DNA of 64,000 nucleotides from JACJXW01 sp964418125 (GTDB taxonomy: Bacteria; Bacteroidota; Bacteroidia; Chitinophagales; Saprospiraceae), in NCBI GenBank assembly GCA_964418125.1, contig CAYQKY010000010.1, positions 1 to 64,000 on the forward strand, read 5' to 3'. The notes below the pieces were generated by a model that ran no database searches, was not told the origin of the DNA, and saw only the letters and a list, made by a program, of their open reading frames with translations. The position numbers and the translations under genes are program-made. Each line of letters opens with the position of its first letter. Position 1 is the stretch's first letter. Positions 42,978-49,046 of this stretch are shown here, piece by piece.

Positions 42978-44528
42978 CTATGCCTTAGCAGCAAATACGG
43001 GCTCCATCCACCCGTAGGTGCGGGCCCCTTCCCGCACGCCTTTTTCGCGGCAGACCTCCTTCAGGTAGAATTCTCCCTGTACGGGCAACGCGCTCTCTGC
43101 CGCCTGCCCGCGGTGGAGTTGCTCATAGGTGTAGTAGTCGATGGCGGTGCGCCGGCTGAGCCGTTCCATCAGGCCGAATTTGCCCACGGTTTCTTTCCAG
43201 CCGGCCTGCACTTTACCTTCAAATACTTTAGACTTGGAGCCGCTGCCATAGGCGAAAAAGCCGAAACGGCTGCCCTCCAGCTCATTGCTTTCTTCCAGGG
43301 CGGCCTCGAGGCTGCTCATTAGGGACAGGAAGATGGAAGAAGTATACAGGTTGCCGACGAGGGAAGAGGCGCGCTCTCCGGCGGCTATCTTTTCCGCTAC
43401 GAATACGCGGTAGGCGTCCGTCTTACTGATGGCGCGGAGGAAGTGGGCGTTGGCCTTTTCGAAGGCCTCATCGTCCGGGAAGTTTTCCCGGATGGGCTCC
43501 TCCAGGCCGTATTCTTCCGCCAGGGCCGGCCAGGCGCCGGTGGCTTTGGCCTCCATCAGGTACACTTCCGGGAACATACGCCGCGCCTGGAAGGCATACG
43601 GCAGGTGGAAGACCAGGTTGGCCCAGTTGCTGGAAACCGCCTCGGTTTTTACATCGTATCCGGCCTGGGGAGCGAAGTGCTCCAGCGCTTCCCGGATGCG
43701 TTCCTGGTAGCAGGCATTGGAGTAAGGGCCGTCGAAGACCGGCGTTTCCTTGTGCAGCATGATGCTGGCCTCGCTGCTGGTCAGTATGCCTCCGTTGGGC
43801 GCCATGTTGGCCAGCCGGGCAAGGGCTTCCCGGGCGGCTTCGGTATCTTTGCCCGCCAGCTTCAGGGCTTCGCGGAGGAGGTTCTCCTTGGTGGCGATGC
43901 GGACCGGCTTGAAGAAGTCGTGGACCGGGCGGGTGGCCACGCCCCAGGCCTCGCCGAAGGCGATCAGGCGGGGGTTCTGCCGTACCAGCAAGGCAATGGC
44001 GCCGGCGCCCTGGGTGTATTCGCCGCCCGAGCCGAGCTCATATTTAGCGTTATCGGAACCTACTACGATACCGGTGCGCTGCTCGCCCCCTTTCACCCAG
44101 TCCAGCGTATTCTGCAGGGCGTCGACGGCGCCGATGCAGGCGAAGGTGAGGTCTACCACGTCGCAGTTGAGAAAACAGTCCGGGCCGTACTTGGGCGCGT
44201 AGTACTGGGTGAGCATCTCCAGCACGTAGGTGGCCATCGGTTTGGAGCCGTCGACCGAGCTTTCCGTGCCCATGTATATGCGGCCGACCTCCTGCGGGCG
44301 GAGGCTATTCTTTTCCATCAGTTCCAGAACGGCATTGGCGGCCATGGTGGCCACATCCTCGTGGGCATCGGCAACCGACATGGCTTCCAGCCCCAGGCCT
44401 TTATTCAGTTTTGCGTATTCCAGGTTGCGCTCTGCCGCCAGCGTTTCTATCGGCAGGTAGATCTTCGGAATGTAAGCCGCCATATCGTCGATACCGACAG
44501 GCATTAACTGGGATTTTACTGATCTCAT
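42978..44528 (-). CDS. hydroxymethylglutaryl-CoA synthase family protein
   Basis: HMG-CoA synthase condenses acetyl-CoA with acetoacetyl-CoA in the mevalonate pathway. From ATG 44528 the product has 516 residues. It shows the N-terminal PVGIDDMAAYIPKIYLP, an expected catalytic Cys at about 131 in NCDVVDLTFACIGAVDAL, GIVVGSDNAKYELGSGGEYTQ, a thiolase-fold second half with HLPYAFQARRM carrying a likely catalytic His, and FFAYGSGSKSKVFEG. Some family members act in polyketide beta-branching, but no PKS genes are nearby, so the mevalonate role is preferred. At 516 residues it is longer than bacterial HMGS (about 390), with extra segments around 330-380. The rest of the pathway is not in this window. 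Confidence 0.85.
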   Translation of the reverse strand: MRSVKSQLMPVGIDDMAAYIPKIYLPIETLAAERNLEYAKLNKGLGLEAMSVADAHEDVATMAANAVLELMEKNSLRPQEVGRIYMGTESSVDGSKPMATYVLEMLTQYYAPKYGPDCFLNCDVVDLTFACIGAVDALQNTLDWVKGGEQRTGIVVGSDNAKYELGSGGEYTQGAGAIALLVRQNPRLIAFGEAWGVATRPVHDFFKPVRIATKENLLREALKLAGKDTEAAREALARLANMAPNGGILTSSEASIMLHKETPVFDGPYSNACYQERIREALEHFAPQAGYDVKTEAVSSNWANLVFHLPYAFQARRMFPEVYLMEAKATGAWPALAEEYGLEEPIRENFPDDEAFEKANAHFLRAISKTDAYRVFVAEKIAAGERASSLVGNLYTSSIFLSLMSSLEAALEESNELEGSRFGFFAYGSGSKSKVFEGKVQAGWKETVGKFGLMERLSRRTAIDYYTYEQLHRGQAAESALPVQGEFYLKEVCREKGVREGARTYGWMEPVFAAKA

Positions 44529-44705
44529 GACAGTAGGTTGTGTTAAAAAAACAGCAAAAATGCACCATTTCATCGGCAAAACCGCCAAACGGGGCAAAAA
44601 TGATTAGGGAAGAAACAAAGGGAAGGGATTATGGTTCATGGAGCAGGTTGTTAGTGGGCCGTTTTCAGTTGTTTGTTGCCGGCCCTCTACATCAAAAATC
44701 CCAAA

Positions 44706-45491
44706 TCAAAAATCCTCGATCCCCCCTCCCACCTCCTCCCCGATCAGCCGCAGGCCGTCCAGCGTCAGGTTGGGCTCGATGGCGAAGAACTCATCCTTCA
44801 GCGGATGCAGGATGGAAGAAAGGCCGCCGGTAGCGATGGCGATGTACTGCTGGCCCAGTTCTGCGCGGATGGCCTGAAGCATGTGGCGCACCAGCCCCAC
44901 ATAGCCGATGAGGATGCCGCTCTGAATGGCGTGGACGGTATTTTTGCCGACCGCTGAAGCCGGCAGTTCGAGCGGCACCTCCGGCAACTGGGCCGTTTTC
45001 TGGAAGAGGGAGGAAATGGCGGTCTTCAGGCCGGGGGCGATAGACACGCCGAGGAGCTCTCCGGCTGCGTTGACGGTCGTGAAGGTGAGGGCCGTTCCGA
45101 AATCGGTGATGATGCAATCCTGCTGAAAAAGGTAGTGGGCGGCCACGGCGTTGGCGTACAAGTCGGCGCCCAGTTCTTCCGGGCGGGATATCTGCAGGCG
45201 CAGGCGCGGATAGATGTCCGGGCCGACCAGGATGGGGCGGGTGCGGAACAGGTGGAAGGCCAGTTCCTCGAACGTGGCGCGCAAGGCGGGCACGACTGTG
45301 CTGACCACCGTCTGCCGGATCTGATCGGCGGGAATATCGAATTCAAGCAGAAAGTTGGTGATCTGCACTTCGTAGTACAGGAGGGCCTCCCCGTCGGCCA
45401 TGGTCGGCAGCCGCCAGGTGTGTTCCCAACGGCCGCCGTTTGCCAGGCCGAAGGTAACGTTAGAGTTTCCGATGTCAATCGCCAGTAGCAT
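44706..45491 (-). CDS. coaX: type III pantothenate kinase
   Basis: CoaX phosphorylates pantothenate in the first step of CoA biosynthesis. The 261-residue protein has the ASKHA-fold motifs: DIGNSNVTFGL at the N-terminus, STVVPALRATFEEL, GADLYANAVAAHYLF, the Asp-containing TDFGTALTFTTVN, and GVSIAPGLKTAISSL, GYVGLVRHMLQAI and IATGGLSSIL. Length fits. It lies upstream of the HMG-CoA synthase gene on the same strand (177 nt gap), which links CoA supply with its use only by proximity. Confidence 0.96.
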   Translation of the reverse strand: MLLAIDIGNSNVTFGLANGGRWEHTWRLPTMADGEALLYYEVQITNFLLEFDIPADQIRQTVVSTVVPALRATFEELAFHLFRTRPILVGPDIYPRLRLQISRPEELGADLYANAVAAHYLFQQDCIITDFGTALTFTTVNAAGELLGVSIAPGLKTAISSLFQKTAQLPEVPLELPASAVGKNTVHAIQSGILIGYVGLVRHMLQAIRAELGQQYIAIATGGLSSILHPLKDEFFAIEPNLTLDGLRLIGEEVGGGIEDF

Positions 45492-45571
45492 GAGGCGAAA
45501 ATAGTGTTTTCCTGATTTTTCTTACCGCCTGCGAATGATTACCTTGTAAACTGAACCTCAACAAAAACGAT

Positions 45572-46132
45572 ATGGATACTCCGGATACCGAAATTTTCAA
45601 CCTCCAGCGCAAAGTTGACCAGTATAAGGAAGTGCTGCAAAATACCGAAAAATACCGGGAGGAGTGGAAGACAGGCCTGCGCGAAAAGATCAAAAGCATC
45701 CTCCAGCACCTGGTCACCGCCACCAAACTGGACGCAGAAGTCGTCACCCGCGAAGAGATCGAGAACCTGGGCGCCGTGGTTCTTACCCTGGGCACCTCCA
45801 AGAGCGGCATGTTCCAGAAAGTCAATGAGGACATCCGCCGCGACCTGATCAAACACAACGGCTCCCTGGTCTACCAGCAACTGTTCAACGGCAAGATCAT
45901 CGTGCTGATCAACTACCCCTTTATCGAGAATTACGGACAGCCCCGCCCGCCGAAGACCATCGCCATCTACCGCCCCGAAGAACTCAAAGAACCCTACTTC
46001 GTCCGCCATCTGGAAGACCTCATTCAGGAGATCACCAACTGGGAGGATTACGACGATGACGAACCTAACAAGAGGATCGGCTTCCAGCTCAACTTCAACC
46101 CGGACGGGCTGGAGAGCGGGCAGCCGGAGTGA
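45572..46132 (+). CDS. conserved hypothetical protein
   Basis: I do not recognise the family. The 186-residue protein has no signal peptide. Residues 5-60 are a charged helical or coiled-coil segment (EIFNLQRKVDQYKEVLQNTE), and the middle is a compact alpha/beta region (NLGAVVLTLGTSKSG, GKIIVLINYPFIENYG, KTIAIYRPEEL). It ends in an acidic and Asn-rich tail. It starts 80 nt from the divergent coaX and ends convergent to the Wadjet-like cluster. It may be a Saprospiria-specific soluble protein. Confidence 0.72.
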   Translation: MDTPDTEIFNLQRKVDQYKEVLQNTEKYREEWKTGLREKIKSILQHLVTATKLDAEVVTREEIENLGAVVLTLGTSKSGMFQKVNEDIRRDLIKHNGSLVYQQLFNGKIIVLINYPFIENYGQPRPPKTIAIYRPEELKEPYFVRHLEDLIQEITNWEDYDDDEPNKRIGFQLNFNPDGLESGQPE

Positions 46133-46340
46133 GTGTGGTTCTTGTGGGCAGTGCTTTTGCGGTAAGGCTTTTTACTGCTCCGGGCGCTGCGGTTTTGCCC
46201 CTGGCAATTGTTGAATGGTTATATTGTTTCATTGTTTTTCGCCCTGGGAGCTAGAAGGTAATTGGGGAGCCGGCGGCCCGGCCTTTACCGCTCAAAGCAT
46301 GCCGCTGCCTGCGGAGGCAGGCTGATCGCGCCCATGAGGT
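46133..46340. other. convergent intergenic region next to the Wadjet-like cluster
   Basis: The 208-nt gap contains a small perfect hairpin CTGCCT-GCGG-AGGCAG (46305-46320), about 20 nt past the jetB stop, which may terminate the defence operon. Nothing else is recognised. Confidence 0.45.
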
Positions 46341-46871
46341 TTATTCTTCCTCTTCCCCATTCTTTCCCTGCGCCACCCCGCGCGCGAACTCCAGAAAATA
46401 CTTATGCCCCGGCGTAAATCGGAACACCTCGTCGTCGATCTTGTCGATCAGGCGGCGGCGGGCCAGCAGGTGGTAGAAATTGCGGCGGGAGGAGCCGTCG
46501 CGGAGGCTTTTGGTAGCTTCCAGCACTTCGCGGAAGGACGACAGCTCCAGCAGGCGCTCCACATCCTCGTAGGCGAAGGTGCTGAAGCTCAGCTCTTCCA
46601 TGATGTTCTTGCCTTCGCGGTCCATCTCGTAGCAGAGCACGCCCAGGAAGATGCAGATGTCGCGGGAGAGCGTGTCATTGTCGCGGGCGCTCTGCAGGAA
46701 GGCATAGTCGCTCTGGCAAAGCAAAGACAAGCCGAAGGAGGCCTCGAAGAACTGCTGGTAGAAGTCCAGGTTCTCCCGCAGGCAGGTGAACTCGGGTTCG
46801 CCCTCCACCAGGAAGCGGGCGTCCATCAGTAAGGCTTCGGTGATCTCGCGGTGGTATTCTGGATATGTCAT
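46341..46871 (-). CDS. JetB/MksE-like subunit of a Wadjet-type condensin
   Basis: In Wadjet and Mks systems the E/JetB subunit (KITE protein) bridges the kleisin and the SMC. From ATG 46871 the product has 176 residues: MTYPEYHREITEALLMDARF, then helical segments (LDFYQQFFEASFGLSLLCQS, FLGVLCYEMDREG) and a winged-helix-like end (EVLEATKSLRDGSSRRNFYH, then KIDDEVFRFTPGHKYFLEFA, with an acidic tail). No motif is decisive on its own. The call rests on size, fold pattern and position after the kleisin. It is 170 nt downstream of jetA, the only large gap in the cluster. That gap holds an inverted repeat and heptamers (46925-47030). An upstream start at 46994 is not supported. Confidence 0.7.
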   Translation of the reverse strand: MTYPEYHREITEALLMDARFLVEGEPEFTCLRENLDFYQQFFEASFGLSLLCQSDYAFLQSARDNDTLSRDICIFLGVLCYEMDREGKNIMEELSFSTFAYEDVERLLELSSFREVLEATKSLRDGSSRRNFYHLLARRRLIDKIDDEVFRFTPGHKYFLEFARGVAQGKNGEEEE

Positions 46872-46924
46872 TCTTTTCTGTTGATACCAGCTGTTTTCTG
46901 AAAAGGTTGATGTTATTTGCTTCA

Positions 46925-47041
46925 AAACCAACAGGGGGCGAAGGCGGAAGTGCGAAGTCGGAACGTGTCCTGGGTGGGAGCCCTCCCCCGGCATCTTCCG
47001 CCTTCCGCCTTCCGATTTCCGACTTAAGGCGCCACTGGAAC
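46925..47041. repeat. heptamer array and inverted repeat between jetA-like and jetB-like genes
   Basis: On the plus strand CTTCCGC, CTTCCGC, CTTCCGA and TTTCCGA are tandem heptamers (about 46995-47022). The motif GGCGGAAG..GAAGTCGGAA near 46938-46960 is their inverse, so a hairpin of about 90 nt can form in the operon transcript between the third and fourth genes. Confidence 0.6.
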
Positions 47042-48259
47042 CTAAAGGCCTTCCGCCTTCACCCTCACCTTCACTTCCGGCACCTGAAAAACAAAATCCT
47101 CCAGCTCTATTTCAATCCGCCGGCCGGTAAACTCCGCTTCGTACCGCTCGCTGTCCTCGAAAACGATGCTGCAGATCTTCAGGAAGCGCTCGGTGGAGGG
47201 CAGCTGCTCGTTCTGGTAAAGGCGCTCGCGGCACCACCCGAAAAAATCGTCGACCGGCAACTGCTTCTGCAAAGATTCTACATAGAGCTGCCGGTCGAAG
47301 AGCACCTCATGGCGGTCGACGGCGGCGATCTCTTCCTCCTGCAGGATGACGGCCTCCGCCCGTTGCACGAACTGCTCCATAAAGAGCGCCACGTTGGCGC
47401 CCATACTGCTGCCGAAGAAATTGCGGTAGCTGCGGGTGGTGAAGGAAGGCACGTCGTGGCGGAAGGGCCGTTCCAGAAAGAAGAGCCACCCGCTGAGGAT
47501 CTCGGATTCGGTCTGCAGCCGTTCGATCAGGGGCAGCAGCTCCCGGGAAAGGATGCGCGACTGCCGAAGGATGCGCTCGTTGCCGCCCCGCAGCAGCTCG
47601 TGCAGCTGCCCGAAGCGGTCGCGCGCCAGCTGATAGCCGTGCACCAGGCGCTCCCGGTTGGCGTAGGCCGAGATCTGGCCGAGCAGGCTGGCGATCGACT
47701 CGGAGTGCTGCAGGTCCAGGATGCTGTTGAGGGGGGCGATGTAGTACTCGATGAGGTGGCGGGCGCGGCGGATGCGCTCTCCGTATTCCATCTTGTCTTT
47801 GTTGGCCTTCAGGTGCTGCGTCTCGCGCAGGAGCTGGCCGGTGTTGTTCTCCACGTTCTCCAGGAAGCGCTGCACCTCGTCGTAAAGGGCTTCCAGTTGT
47901 TCCAGCAGGATGGGCTGCGCTCCTTCTTCCGGGATTTCCTGCACGGCGGTGAACAGCTCGCTGAAAGAGGTGCGGTACTTCTCCAGCTCGGACGGCAGCA
48001 GCGGCTTGAACTCGCTGATGAGAAAGGCCAGAAAGGCCCGCACCGGCTCGTTGAGACGGATGTCGTCATACTGCTCCGTCAGCAGCTTGTACTCGAAGAG
48101 GCGGTTGATGGAAATATCGCCCGTATGCTTTGTCAGGGCGTTGAACTGCTCCCGCGAAATGACATTGCCCTCCAACTGCGCCAGGTAGAGCGAGCGGACG
48201 AGCTCGAAGTTCTCCACAATGAAGCGGAGCACCTTGTCGGGATCAGCTTTTAATATCAT
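47042..48259 (-). CDS. JetA/MksF-like kleisin of a Wadjet-type condensin
   Basis: The 405-residue protein starts with a winged-helix-like region (VLRFIVENFELVRSLYLAQL, ISREQFNALTKHTG, NRLFEYKLLTEQYDDIRLNE). Long helices follow in the middle (about 95-230, many Glu/Gln/Leu) and a C-terminal domain ends RRIEIELEDFVFQVPEVKVR. This layout suits the MukF/MksF/JetA kleisin that closes the SMC ring. It overlaps the toprim gene by 17 nt and is followed, after 170 nt, by the jetB-like gene. It is somewhat shorter than typical JetA (about 480-500 aa, from memory). Sequence identity to a named JetA could not be tested. Confidence 0.72.
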   Translation of the reverse strand: MILKADPDKVLRFIVENFELVRSLYLAQLEGNVISREQFNALTKHTGDISINRLFEYKLLTEQYDDIRLNEPVRAFLAFLISEFKPLLPSELEKYRTSFSELFTAVQEIPEEGAQPILLEQLEALYDEVQRFLENVENNTGQLLRETQHLKANKDKMEYGERIRRARHLIEYYIAPLNSILDLQHSESIASLLGQISAYANRERLVHGYQLARDRFGQLHELLRGGNERILRQSRILSRELLPLIERLQTESEILSGWLFFLERPFRHDVPSFTTRSYRNFFGSSMGANVALFMEQFVQRAEAVILQEEEIAAVDRHEVLFDRQLYVESLQKQLPVDDFFGWCRERLYQNEQLPSTERFLKICSIVFEDSERYEAEFTGRRIEIELEDFVFQVPEVKVRVKAEGL

Positions 48260-49046
48260 ACAACAGTATTTCCTGTTCCAGAAACCGCCCTGTCTTCTCC
48301 AGCAGGCTGCGCACCCTCGCCACTTCCGGAAGCTGGGAAGTAAGGGTCCGCTTCTTCATGCGGGAGCCCGCCTTCATGGGCTTCGAAAAACGGCGGTGCA
48401 GGGCTTCCAGGTTGTCCGGCAGGTACAGCCGGGCGTGGGGATGCACCTCCTTGATGCGCAGGTATTCCTCCAGTCCGGTGTAGTCGTAGTCCGGAAAGTG
48501 CAGCCACTCTTCGGCCTGAATGCCGCGTATCGGCTGGCTGCCGATGCGTCCGTAGGGGTGGAGGAATGTCCAGGAATCGCCCAATACTTCCTCAGCGGCC
48601 ATGAAGGCGTCCAGGTTCTCCACGCTGCACACCTTGCCGAGGCCCGCCTTGCGGATGCCGGCGGCGAAGAAGCCGAAGTTGGCCGTATGTTCTTCCAGGC
48701 TGACGGTGAAATCGTTGACGATCACCTCCCGCCAGCCCCTCAGCAGGAAGATGCGCTTGCCGGGGCGCTGCCGGGCCTTCGAATCCCGGTAGTGGGCCAC
48801 ATTGGCTACGCCCTCCGCCACCGGTTCCTCAGCCTCATCCACCGGAAAGATGGATTCCAGGAAGGCGGCGAAGGCCTCTTCGTCAGCCACCCGGTAAACA
48901 TAGCCCCGCCCCCGCTTTTCCCGGCGGATGATGCGGCTGTCCAGCAGTTGCTTGAACTCCGTACTGTCCCTCATCCCGGCGGGCAGGGAGCGCGCCGTCA
49001 CGGGGGCTTCCCTAATTTTCAGATAGAACCTTTTCCTCGGGGTCAT
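48243..49046 (-). CDS. JetD-like TOPRIM nuclease subunit of a Wadjet-type system
   Basis: JetD cuts the DNA looped by the condensin. The 267-residue protein has an N-terminal winged-helix-like part (MRDSTEFKQLLDSRIIRREK, RGYVYRVADEEAFAAFLESI) and a C-terminal TOPRIM-like domain. The expected metal-binding residues are E143 in CSVENLDAFM and D186/D188 in LHFPDYDYTGLEEYLRI. The C-terminal RFLEQEILLYD resembles the EQE end of DUF2220. It overlaps the SMC gene by 35 nt and the jetA-like gene by 17 nt, so all three are translationally coupled. It is much shorter than typical JetD (about 380-400 aa, from memory), chiefly at the N-terminus. The identification as JetD is fairly firm. Catalytic activity is untested. 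Confidence 0.8.
   Translation of the reverse strand: MTPRKRFYLKIREAPVTARSLPAGMRDSTEFKQLLDSRIIRREKRGRGYVYRVADEEAFAAFLESIFPVDEAEEPVAEGVANVAHYRDSKARQRPGKRIFLLRGWREVIVNDFTVSLEEHTANFGFFAAGIRKAGLGKVCSVENLDAFMAAEEVLGDSWTFLHPYGRIGSQPIRGIQAEEWLHFPDYDYTGLEEYLRIKEVHPHARLYLPDNLEALHRRFSKPMKAGSRMKKRTLTSQLPEVARVRSLLEKTGRFLEQEILLYDIKS

Noticed and set aside
46872..46994. An N-terminal extension of the jetB-like gene to 46994
   Set aside because: The extra 41 residues come from the repeat-bearing gap and contain no conserved pattern. ATG 46871 is the better start.
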